DNA from: Coemansia sp. RSA 487
Lineage: Eukaryota; Kickxellomycota; Kickxellomycetes; Kickxellales; Kickxellaceae
NCBI GenBank assembly: GCA_027577595.1
Contig: JANBRJ010000039.1
Span: 62,001-126,000 of the forward strand
Direction of reading: 5' to 3'
Length of the DNA stretch: 64,000 bases
In this document: in pieces, positions 27,986 to 37,571 of the stretch
Layout of the letters: every line of letters starts with the position of its first letter
How positions within the stretch are numbered: position 1 is the first letter of the stretch
Made by a program: the position numbers and the translations under genes
The notes under the pieces: generated by a model
The model's input: the letters and a program-made list of their open reading frames with translations, nothing else
Databases searched by the model: none
Told to the model about the DNA's origin: nothing

Positions 27986-28324
27986 ATGGCGAACATACAG
28001 GATATCGTCAAAATTTCGAGCAAGGAGCAGCTGGACAAGATCCTTGAGAAAAACAGCAAAGCTGCGGTCGACTTTAACGCCAGCTGGTGCGGGTCGTGCA
28101 AGGCCATGAAGCCCGTGTTTAACAACCTAGCGAAGGAGCACGGAGACGTTGCGTTTCTGTCAGTCGATACCGATGAGAACAGCGACATTGCAAAGGAGTA
28201 CGGGATCACATCCATGCCGACGTTCAAGCTTGTCGACCACGGCAAGGTCGTTGATGAAGTTATTGGCGCCAACAAGGGCAAGCTGGAGAAGGCAATGACC
28301 AGCTTCACTTCATATGATCAATAG
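27986..28324 (+). CDS. Thioredoxin, WCGSC type, 112 aa
   Basis: A single-exon gene with ATG at 27986. It has the complete thioredoxin fold pattern: AAVDFNASWCGSCKAMKPVF with the redox pair Cys35 and Cys38, a VDTDENSDIAKEYGI strand-turn, and the cis-proline loop SMPTFKL. It reduces disulfides in cytosolic clients using electrons from thioredoxin reductase. The active site has Ser at the third position where most thioredoxins have Pro (WCGPC). That change usually shifts redox potential, so this copy may be a specialised or weaker reductant. It has no targeting sequence. A second, more standard thioredoxin follows 0.5 kb downstream on the same strand. Confidence 0.93.
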   Translation: MANIQDIVKISSKEQLDKILEKNSKAAVDFNASWCGSCKAMKPVFNNLAKEHGDVAFLSVDTDENSDIAKEYGITSMPTFKLVDHGKVVDEVIGANKGKLEKAMTSFTSYDQ

Positions 28325-28825
28325 TATTGCTTTTAGCACTGATTTTCTTTAACATTACAGCAAAAAAAGACCAGCTTTGAAAATGGCCGAAATCGCGTAG
28401 CATGCCTGTTGTGGCAATTTGTCATCTTTTTTGGCTGCACTATTTTTTATCTGCCGAAAAGAACATCAGAGAACCAAACCGTAGAACTGACAAAAGCAGC
28501 TGCGCCATATCCCCTCTATATGACCCAATTGCAGCTCAAAGCACCTAGCTCTTTTAAAGTCACGTGAAGCTTAGTAATATTCTGCTCATTGATGAATCTC
28601 TCTGTTCCATTTTATGGCCACGGTTGTATTCCAAGCCCGTCTTACAATCAGGGTGGGGGAGGGGGGACAAGCAATGCTGGCTGAGTAGTATAAAAGCTTG
28701 CTGATAAGCGCGTCATCTCTTTCTCTTTCTTTTCTTTTCCAACAAACCCTTTTCTTCTTTTTCTTCTTTTTCTTCTTTAAACACATTTCCCTGTTTGTTT
28801 TCACACGTTCTTTCCAAAAGTAAAT
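28325..28825. other. Intergenic between the two thioredoxin genes
   Basis: It holds a TATAAAAG at 28689-28696 (130 bp before the next ATG) and then a strongly pyrimidine-rich leader (28720-28800) with repeated TTCTTCTTT wording, both typical of a strongly expressed fungal gene. Confidence 0.65.
28689..28696 (+). promoter_or_regulatory. TATA box of thioredoxin 2
   Basis: A perfect TATAAAAG followed by a CT-rich tract and then the ATG at 28826. The layout is typical of TATA-driven fungal promoters. Confidence 0.55.
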
Positions 28826-29242
28826 ATGGCCGGCGACAGCATTCTTTCGATCACCGAGGTACCTTCCTTCAAAGAGGTTATTGAGAAGAACGCACGCGTT
28901 GTAGTTGATTTCACCGCTACTTGGTGCGGCCCCTGCAAGCTCATCTCCCCAGTCTTCCAGAAGCTCTCTGCCGAGTTTGGAGATAAGATTGCATTCATCA
29001 AGGTTGACGTTGATGAGGGCGCCGAGATCGCCGGTAATGTCGGTGTCAGAGCCATGCCCACTTTCAAGTTCTTCCTCAATGGCAAGCAAGTTAGCGACCT
29101 TGAGGTTGTTGGCGCTGACAAGACCAATCTGCGGGCGAACATTGAGAAGCTTGCTGCCCTTGGAGACAGGCCTGCCGAGGAGCAGCAGCCGGCTGATGAA
29201 GAGAAGCCAGCCGAGGAGCAGAAGCCGGAAGCATCAACCTAG
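28826..29242 (+). CDS. Thioredoxin, WCGPC type with acidic C-terminal tail, 138 aa
   Basis: A single-exon gene with ATG at 28826. The fold is complete: VVVDFTATWCGPCKLISPVF with the redox Cys34 and Cys37, KVDVDEGAEIAGNVGV, and the cis-proline loop AMPTFKF. Residues after about 112 form a tail rich in Glu, Pro, Ala and Gln (AEEQQPADEEKPAEEQKPE) that ordinary thioredoxins of ~105 residues lack. The tail probably forms a disordered acidic extension; its role is unknown. The strong promoter layout suggests this is the main cytosolic thioredoxin. It and the WCGSC copy upstream differ well beyond the active site, so the duplication is not recent. Confidence 0.93.
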   Translation: MAGDSILSITEVPSFKEVIEKNARVVVDFTATWCGPCKLISPVFQKLSAEFGDKIAFIKVDVDEGAEIAGNVGVRAMPTFKFFLNGKQVSDLEVVGADKTNLRANIEKLAALGDRPAEEQQPADEEKPAEEQKPEAST

Positions 29243-29870
29243 CGTGGCTTTTTAATGCTCTTCCTGACAAATCTTCAATGTGAACTGTCATCATCTCCAA
29301 ACCAATGCACGACCCGCGTGCTATTGAGTCCTCCTGCAAGCAGGCTCTTCCCTCTCTTATTTTTCTTTATATGTTTCAATGTTCTTTCACCCGCAGAGGG
29401 GCACTATTAGTAACTAATAAAAAATTCAGAACTCGATCAGCTCCAACCACGGTTTTTTTTTTCTTTGCTGGGCTGGAACATCTGGACCAATGCTCGGGTC
29501 ACGCACAATTAGCCAGCCAGAGCTGGACAATGTCAGAATCCACAGGAAGAAGAGGCTTGCGACCAGAGCAGAGTCGCAAGAGTCCCGTGATTCTGCCAAT
29601 TTAATGGCCCCAAGACTCGCACACAAACCTCCTTTAAGAAGAAAAAGGTGATGACGCTGTGCCTTCTTTTCTCTTCACACTTAAAGTCACACTGCTTTTG
29701 GTTTCAGTTTCTGGACACTTTTTTATTCTTTCATTCTTTTCTTTTTCAATTTATCTCAATTCCTGCACTGTCAAACAAAGCCATCAAAAGAAAGGGACAG
29801 CAGCCACAACGCAGTTGAAGCAACGACCGGCCTATATTTGTTTACTCTCTTTTGGTTATTCTGTTGAAGA
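29243..29870. other. Intergenic, thioredoxin 2 to inhibitor 2
   Basis: 3' UTR and then promoter sequence, with a pyrimidine-rich stretch about 29690-29760. No gene was seen. Confidence 0.6.
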
Positions 29871-30621
29871 ATGCACGACCAACCGCAATCCACGTACAAC
29901 AATTTCAAGCCCAAGGGCATTCTAAAGAAAAGTTCCGACTTTCCCGACAAAACAGCTCAGTATGTATCCTGGCTATTATGCACTGCATGACCCTATTCTG
30001 CTTAAATGACGAGACAGCATGTTTGCTAATTCCATATTGCTTTTCTTCCCTTTGTGTAGCCTGCGTTGGGATGAGGACAACCTTAGGATTACCGAGGCGC
30101 AGAAGGACGCCAAAATGAAGGTGGACGAGCCAAAGACACCGTACATCCGGTACAACCCGGACCTCGATGCAGATATCCAGGAGATGGAGGACCTCAAGCT
30201 TGCCCCTGATGTATCCTCCACTCCCTCATCCACCGCGTCATCGCCCAAGAGGGCGCACATTGTTGCCCCCACCGACTGGGCCTCCAGCGAGGACGAAGAG
30301 GAAGGCGAAACAGAAGCAGACAAGGCAAAACACGAGCGCTTCCGCAGAATGCGCCAGAAGCACTACCACCTCGAAGGAAAGTACGTACACGGTGATACTG
30401 ACGACTTTGTCGACTCCGACAAGAACGATGAAAGTGACCAGGATGCGGATGCCATGAGCAGCGATGACAATAATGACGCTGTGGTAGTCGACTCGCAAAT
30501 CCGTCGCAATACCCGTGCAAGCCCCAATGGCTCGACCCCACACCCACAGGACCTTCACACCTCGAAGGGATTTATGGAGACGTTCTGCTCCGAGGATAGC
30601 AACGGCAATGGTGCGACATAA
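29871..30621 (+). CDS. GLC8: Protein phosphatase inhibitor 2 (IPP-2/Glc8 family), two exons, 216 aa
   Basis: Exon 1 is 29871-29959 and exon 2 is 30060-30621, joined by a 100-nt intron with GTATGT donor and TAG acceptor; the join keeps frame. Exon 1 carries the PP1-binding KGILKKSS element. Exon 2 starts [31 protein letters not shown], matching the inhibitor-2 order of a KWDE motif followed by MKIDEPxTPY. A later [14 protein letters not shown] corresponds to the HYNEG docking region. Inhibitor 2 binds and chaperones the PP1 catalytic subunit (Glc7). Thr in the TPY element is the site where GSK3- or CDK-type kinases reactivate the complex. The tail is acidic and disordered. Confidence 0.88.
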
Positions 30622-32147
30622 AGCAGCTCTGCAATATCTAAAATAACTCTGTGATGTAGCTATTGTTTTGCTGGCCGTGTGTCTTTTTGTTCACTCGGCT
30701 CTGCGCCCAGACGGACGGGACGTTCGTGTTGTCGCTGCTCAGCCTTAATCCATGGTACTAGCATTTCATATTTTTTCTTTCTTTGATTAAACCTCCTCCC
30801 CATCTGTTTGATTTCCCTCGATTTAAATATTTAAATTGAACTGGCTTTGTGAAATGTATATAATACAGCTGATCAGAAATATTCGAATCAATAAAAGGGG
30901 CAGCTGCTTTAATTAAAGAACTGCTGTGACATCTGACAAGCGACAGAATCTGTCAAATGCACACGATACAAATCGAGATGATAAAATGACACTTGAATTC
31001 TGGGCACAATCATAACAGCACAACTGAAAAGCGTGACTAATGAAACAAGCATTTTCTATTTGCATTAATCTATGTATTTGCTGTGCTTTAGTGATTGTAT
31101 ATGTGTGAGATGGATGCCAAATGTGACCTGTTGACTATTCCAATAGGAAAACACCAAGAAGCATCTAGTGAAAAAGTTCAAAGCATGTAGAATAAAACAA
31201 GGTATATTTATAATCCGTGATTTTGTCGGAGAAAGCTCGGGCTCCTCTTTTACTGGATGGCTGCAACACAACCTGTTTTGCACTTTTCCTTGTTCTGATT
31301 TTTTTTGCATGTCTATTTTTAAATACAGTGTGTTTGACAGACTTTTCAGCAACAAGCAGCCTTGGCACATGTAGCACTTTTCTATCATTTACACTCAAGT
31401 CGGTGGGTCTTGGCACATCTGTGGAGTTCCGTGTGATGGCTGAAAACCATGCAATTGGGTAGATCAGTGGCGGCTCACCCACATCTTTTGTGAGGAGAAA
31501 AAAAAGAGATGAGAGCAGTTTCCGAATCACAAAATCGTAAACAAACATAAATGTGAAGAAAACGTGATCACGTCTGTTTCCATTTTACCATGTCTGAAAT
31601 ATGGTGAGGAAAGAAACTGGCCATTTGTGATTCGTTTTTATGGCTGATGACTGCAACAACCGAAATAATCCCGGAATGCACGAAAAAAACAACAACAAAA
31701 AAGATTTTGGGGAGAGGGGGTAAATTTATTAGTTCAAAAGAGATTTTCAAAATTTCCAAACAGCTTCTTTCGAGTGTTCGGCCATTCTCCATGGAAGAAC
31801 TGTATTTGGAAGGATGATCATAGGCAGCCTGTAATATTGCATTGTTGTTGCGTATAAATGGGTTTTGCAACAAGGGCCAATCCGAGTTTTTACCGTGGCG
31901 ATTTAACAGTTAATGTGCTGAAAGTAGTGAATGAAAGAAAGAGTACAATTTTTACAGAACACAATCAGATGAAACTAATGGTCTAGAAGAGGGAAAGGTT
32001 GGAAGAAAACAGAAATTACAATCCCATTCGCTCTGCAGAGAGCAGCCGCAGCAAAGGAGAAAAGAGAACGCAGACGGAATAGCAAGGGTGGTGGTAACTT
32101 TTACACGAAAGAAAAGAAGGGCCATACCATGGCAAGTTCATCATATC
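30622..32147. other. Convergent intergenic region, 1.5 kb, no gene recognised
   Basis: AT-rich sequence between inhibitor 2 and the third zinc-cluster gene. An ATG-started frame of 127 codons on the minus strand (31165-31548) has no recognisable domain, and a shorter one at 31568-31873 is also unconvincing. Both 3' UTRs should lie here. Confidence 0.5.
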
Positions 32148-33803
32148 TCAGGCAAGCCATTCCGAAAATAGGTTCTTGTTTTGTGGAAGGATAAACTCCA
32201 ATCCTCCTCCAGCAGCAGCAGCCATCATTGAGCTCGCGGCGCTGCTACCGGACGTCGCAGCATATTCCATGCCAACATCCATGGGTCCAGCTGTTGTTGG
32301 CTGGTACATTTGCTGGAGACCAAGCGAAGATGATACAGAATGGGGATTTGGCGTCACCAACGCACCTGTGGTGTTTGCACAGGATACTGGCCACATCCCA
32401 CTGCCATTTGCTGCTGCTGCTGCTATTGCTGCTGCGGCCGCAGCTACTGTTGTCGTTGTTGCTGCTGCTGCTGGTGAGCACAATGGGTAGGACGATGCCG
32501 CACAGCTGTCGATGCCAGATCCAAACGACATTGCCGAGGCCGGTGGTGAGTACATCAGCGAGCCGCCGTTTGTCGGTGTGTACGCAATCGAGACCATCGG
32601 TGTCTTTATCATCATTGTTGCGCTCTGCTGGCTCTTAAGCGTGTTGGTGAACAGGTTCATATAGTCACCGTCGGCAAGAATGGGCTGAGGTGACGAGACA
32701 ACTCCGTTTGTTGTGCCAATATCCGAGGCAATTCCAACAGTCGGCGGGTACATGCTCTGCTGCTGCTGCTGATGTTTATTGTTGAGTAGCGGCGACGTAA
32801 CCGTGGCATCGCTGTTCATCGACATTGCCATCGACGACAGCAGTGGTTGCGGTGCTGCCGAGGACTGCTGTCCAAACGAGAAATCCATGTTGAGAAGAAG
32901 CTGGGGCGGCGTGGAGTTGGATGATGGTGATGTGTAGTACGTGGACGAAGAAGCCGTGGCATCCTCGTCACCGCCACCCCCAACCGGCGGCATCATGTAC
33001 GCTAAGCCGTTGACGCTGTTGATGTTGCTGCTGCCAAATCCCATCTTCGACTGCTGTTGCATCTGAATGTACTGCTGCGGTGCATCGCTGAACTGTCTGA
33101 GGCATGGTGCCGATCCGGGTTGCATTGATGATGGTGTAGATGGCGATGGGAGAATATCAGCCTGGGCGACGCCACCAGCCACCGCTGGGCTTAGCATCAG
33201 GTCAGCAGGCGCCAAGGTCGTCACGCCGGCAGACATCCGCTGCTGCATTGCAGCCTGGGAGCCGCTCACGATGGGCATCTGCGATCCGTGCATATTATTC
33301 AGTGTTGCAGTAACCGTTGACATTGCGCGAGGCCGGCGCCCACCATCGAACCCGTCAAATCTGCCGCCGCTGCTGATTGCCGAATAGTGGAGCCGTGGTT
33401 TTGTCACCATGCTGCTACCGCCCGCAGAAGAAACATGGCCCACGGATGTGCGCTTTTTGGACGAGTGGTTCAAGCGATGAATGTTGCCCGAGCCCATGCC
33501 ATTGGCGCGAGGCTTGAAGTAGCGCGCTGTGGGACGGTACATACATGTCTCGCCTTGTGCGGTGCATCGTGTGCACGTCGGCTTGTCGCCACTGCACTTG
33601 CGCTTTTTGCGGCGGCAGTTCTCGCATGATCTGAGCATTGGGACGTCGTTAGGAAACTGAGACGATGGCTCCTCGAGCGTTAGTTCTTTCGGCGCCGACT
33701 CGCTCTCCTTTGGGCTTGAAAGTAAAGAGTCCTGGGTCGCTGGCGCTTGGAGCGGGCTGTTTTGTATGTCCTGATACACATCGTCTGATGCTATGCTTGA
33801 CAT
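32148..33803 (-). CDS. Zn(II)2Cys6 zinc-cluster transcription factor with low-complexity body, 551 aa
   Basis: The ATG at 33803 (MSSIASDDVYQD) is chosen. The frame stays open 30 codons upstream only because an 8-bp repeat happens to be stop-free. The zinc cluster is C60-x2-C63-x6-C70-x6-C77-x2-C80-x6-C87 with RRKKRK. The rest is mostly low-complexity: Gln runs, Ser/Met-rich stretches, and an Ala/Thr-rich tract (AAATTTTVAAAAAAIAAAAAN) near residue 460. The C-terminus reads LEFILPQNKNLFSEWLA. The long helical regulatory domain of the two larger regulators is missing, so it either acts mainly through the disordered body or is a shortened relative. It is the third zinc-cluster gene within 22 kb. 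Confidence 0.85.
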   Translation of the reverse strand: MSSIASDDVYQDIQNSPLQAPATQDSLLSSPKESESAPKELTLEEPSSQFPNDVPMLRSCENCRRKKRKCSGDKPTCTRCTAQGETCMYRPTARYFKPRANGMGSGNIHRLNHSSKKRTSVGHVSSAGGSSMVTKPRLHYSAISSGGRFDGFDGGRRPRAMSTVTATLNNMHGSQMPIVSGSQAAMQQRMSAGVTTLAPADLMLSPAVAGGVAQADILPSPSTPSSMQPGSAPCLRQFSDAPQQYIQMQQQSKMGFGSSNINSVNGLAYMMPPVGGGGDEDATASSSTYYTSPSSNSTPPQLLLNMDFSFGQQSSAAPQPLLSSMAMSMNSDATVTSPLLNNKHQQQQQSMYPPTVGIASDIGTTNGVVSSPQPILADGDYMNLFTNTLKSQQSATMMIKTPMVSIAYTPTNGGSLMYSPPASAMSFGSGIDSCAASSYPLCSPAAAATTTTVAAAAAAIAAAAANGSGMWPVSCANTTGALVTPNPHSVSSSLGLQQMYQPTTAGPMDVGMEYAATSGSSAASSMMAAAAGGGLEFILPQNKNLFSEWLA

Positions 33804-33810
33804 TTTGCGT

Positions 33811-33848
33811 ATGTGTGGATGTGTGGATGTGTGGATGTGTGGATGTGG
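33811..33848. repeat. 8-bp tandem repeat (ATGTGTGG)x4.75 just upstream of the third zinc-cluster start codon
   Basis: Four perfect ATGTGTGG units and a partial ATGTGG, starting 8 bp before the start codon (in the gene's 5' leader). Copy number changes would alter the leader length. Confidence 0.9.
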
Positions 33849-36800
33849 AAGCCAAAGCGAAAAAAGGAAGAAGGGATGGGGAGGAGTAGACAATAGAAAT
33901 GAGGGTTGAAAATAAAAAAGATGAGAGGATGAGGCACGTATTTAAGCCAAATGTCAGAAGGGGCCTTTGCTTGACTGATTTCTTGGCAGAAGAGTGTGAA
34001 CAAGAATAAACGGTACACAGAACAAAAATAGGAGAAATGTTGCTGTTGGTTTGTTCTAGAATGAAAAGGGAGGGGCTTGGTCACACCTTCAGGTTTTGAA
34101 TAGAAAAGTCTCCTTTTGTCCCGGAATAGAGAGAACGCGTGGGTGGGGGTGTTTTATTTTGTTCCCTTTATTTCTGTTGGTCGTTTTCTCGCAGAGCACG
34201 AAAGAGGGAGAATAGGCCTGATATCCACTGTGATTCAAACCAAAATAGACGTTATCAGCCGTGATGTCTGGTGTTAAGATGTGAGGAATAAATAGCGAGG
34301 CAATAGAGGAGCAGCTGCTCTGGAGTTAGATTTAAATATGCTCAGAAAGCAGCCAGATGATGGCGAATTGTGAGTGAAATGATGACAGAAAATAACTGGT
34401 TGTGTATTAGTCAACCCGCTTACAAATGCTGAGATGTTTGTGCAGGAACCACGATGTATCAAGAGCCAATAGGAGGACAAGGATACAAAAGGCCAAAGCT
34501 GGTAACGAAAAAAGCAATGCCAAGAGCCAAGAAAACTAAAGCAAGTGTTGAGGATGATGAGATCCAAAAAAAAACAAGTCAAGCAGGAGATATTTGAAAA
34601 AAAAAAAAGATTCCAAGAGGTAGAAACACAAGTGTCGTGTATGTAAGCAAACACGCAAGGTGAGAACGTGTGCCGAGAATACGTGAAAGAGATGGGTGCT
34701 CAATATATTGGGGGCAGAGGCAGTGGTAAAAACAACAAAGGAATTGAAAAAAGAGAAAGGATTGGAAAACAACTTGCCAAGACGAAGCCTGGTTATCATC
34801 CACTTGTATTTATACGAGACACTAAAAAAACAAAAGACGAAGCGCTGACGGCTGCCAAATAAGCAATGTGTGGCACGACTGGAGAGCACTGACTTGAACG
34901 GAACCTTTTTTCCCCCCACTCTCTATATCCCGGGGGGCAAGGGAAGCCCGTTGACTGCCCGCTGTTTATACAAAGCATACGTCGATATTAAACCAATTAG
35001 GCTTAACAAACAGCTTCTTACATTACAATGGACGCGCAATGTGTTAATAATTGAAGCAGTCCTTTCCTTTTTGACTGCCGGCCGGCTATGTTTGCTCTCC
35101 CCGGAAAACACAACATCCGTCTAAAAATATATTGATCGCAGAAGCCATTACAAGGGGGAGAGGAGAGGGGGTGTTGCTAACACACCTGCTTCGCCTTTCT
35201 GCCACACACAGCCAATCTTTTTCTTAGCTTGCTGGTTGCACACGCTGGAAAAATCTCGGACTTGAGCACAACAACTCCGAAACCCGTCCATTTTCCTTCG
35301 CACTTTACCCAGCCATTCTCTGTTTGCCTACTTGTGCATTTTGCCCTGGCTTTGCTGTTGCTACTGCCTGCATCCGCTGTAACAACTCACCTCCCTTTCT
35401 GGGCAAAACGCTCTGCCGACTTTGCACCCTTTCCGTTTCCTCATCTTTGTTGTCGGCTGATCAGATTTCCTATTCTCTTCTTTCAAATCTATTTGTGTCT
35501 GCATAAACGGAAACCACCATCTTCTCCTGAACTGGCTGAGGCGGGTGGCCACTGCTCTTGAAAGCACTCATCCAAATGAAAAGTACATTTCTCGATGCCT
35601 GCCTGTGTTCACCTTGTGTCTTATTTGCAAAGCGTAAAGTCTCTTGGGCCGGAAAGGCGCAGTCAGCCCACAAAGAACGCAAAGCAACTTATCTTCTTTA
35701 TACGGATAGGCGCGATTAGCTTATCAACAGCCAATGTACAAACAGCAAACTTATCTACCAAAAATACACATGTGTTTTACAAATAATGCATTAATAGGCA
35801 GCATGCTAGGAATACCGCGAACCAGGTGCTCCTCAATCTCTATGCTAGTGTGAATTTCATTACTAGGCCGGGCTTTGCAAAAAAAGATTATGTTTGCTTT
35901 CCCCTTTCCTTTTTTCCGAATATCCCGAGCAGCCTCGTACCATCTTACTAATACAGATCATCTATGCCACAAAGTGTGGTTTTTGTTGGGATTGAAAAAA
36001 GAGCAAGAGTTGTGCCGGCCTTGCTTTTCATTTGCCGTTACACTGCAGCGAATTCCGTTGTTTTTATCAGAACACCAACAAACTCCTCCTTTTGGTCTCT
36101 CCCCTTTTTCTTTATCTGCAAAGCTATTCAGTCCGATTCGCTCGTTAATGAGCCAGAGTGGATCCCAGTCACTAATCTATCTTCAAGCTCAAGGGCTTGT
36201 TCGCATGGAGAAGACGGTTACGAATCCCGAACACCGGGAACTGTCGGGCGCAAGGAGAGGAGTTCCAGTACTGTGTTTTTGTTGTTCTGTGACTGGAAAC
36301 ACATCAGGATGCTTGTCCGTTCGCAAATGCTATTTTCGGCCAGCATTCGGCTGGATTACTGTAAGGGTGTTTCTTATTTTTAAACCGTTTTCCGAAAGTG
36401 TGACCACGGATTTGGTATTTCCCGACACTTGATCCTGTGACGATTTTGATGTGTTGATTAAGCGTTTTTGTTGCATTTGAAATTGGACCGAACCCGAAAA
36501 AACAAAAACAAAAACAAAAACAAGAAAAGCGATGCACTTCCATACTCACAAATCGTATACCCAGGAAGATATGGCACCTTTTCCTTGCATTACTAATTGC
36601 AAGCCATGTTTTCATTGTTGGTTTTGGTGTGACATGTGTGATGATTTCTAGAACATGTCCCATCATGCATCGAGATTGATTTCGCATCTCGTTATTTGTC
36701 ATCCAAAATCAACCGAACACCAAAATGTGTCTTTTTTTCAATGGTTGGACACAACAATGTTGTCAAAAAAGATTGGCAACGTATGTTTTCGCTCATAGGC

Positions 36801-37571
36801 AAATACAATCAAGCCGTTTTACAGAAAGTAAACACTGTAAAAAAACAAGTTTTTGTACCATGTGTTTTGTGTTCGGCTACAATTGTTTGAAAAAAAGTGT
36901 GTATATGTATCTCCAACTTCTCGATGCTGCAGTGATCTTCGTATTAATGTATTTTGTTTCGCCAACACATTCAGACATGCATTTGTCTTTTGAAACGTCG
37001 TTTGAAAACAAATGGAGAAACCTCACAAGCATCGGACCCGATTCAGCCTTCTTTTTACACCGGACTCGGCGAAATGCGTCAAAGACCACAATATGCTAAG
37101 AAAAAAATTAATGAGTTTTGCAAATGCGCTGGGTGGTTGGGGGAAGGGGAAGGAATGCAAGATATAGATGTATTTTGTCAAGTTCTTGGCACTGTCTGCA
37201 TTAGTATTGTCTTGGCGGATATATGGTCCACAGGTGGCTTGGATTAGATACACAATGGGTTTGATTTCGACCGATGGGATCCAAGGATTTTAATCCCGAT
37301 TATCCTGAAAAAATGAATCGCATTCCTTATCATGTATATACATACCATAAGCGTCATCATTATGCAACCAAACTATCTATTTAAAATTAAAAAACCGTCC
37401 TGGAAGTGAAAATCAAAACACTTTTTTTTTTCTTACGAAACTAAGTGTATCCTTGCATCATTTCTCCATCCACACATCTTTTTCGATTTAAACCTAGACA
37501 ACTTCATTGTTACAAATATAAAAAAAGGAGATAGGTTGCCCCCTTCAGGCGATACATTTGTTTTTGGCCAA
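33849..37571. other. Long divergent intergenic region, 3.7 kb, without a recognisable gene
   Basis: This separates the third zinc-cluster gene and ELP2, which are divergent. It is AT-rich with many A/T and pyrimidine runs and an (AAAAAC)4-like repeat near 36497-36521. Open frames such as 35875-36432 (plus, 185 codons) have composition like six-frame noise and no domain. A large regulatory region for the transcription factor or a non-coding transcript is possible; nothing specific can be supported. Confidence 0.5.

Noticed and set aside
31165-31548. ATG-started 127-codon frame on the minus strand
   Set aside because: No domain, no supporting context, and composition like other noise frames in AT-rich spacers.
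35875-36432. 185-codon plus-strand frame in the 3.7-kb spacer
   Set aside because: Low-complexity reading with scattered Cys and Phe and no recognisable motif or promoter layout.
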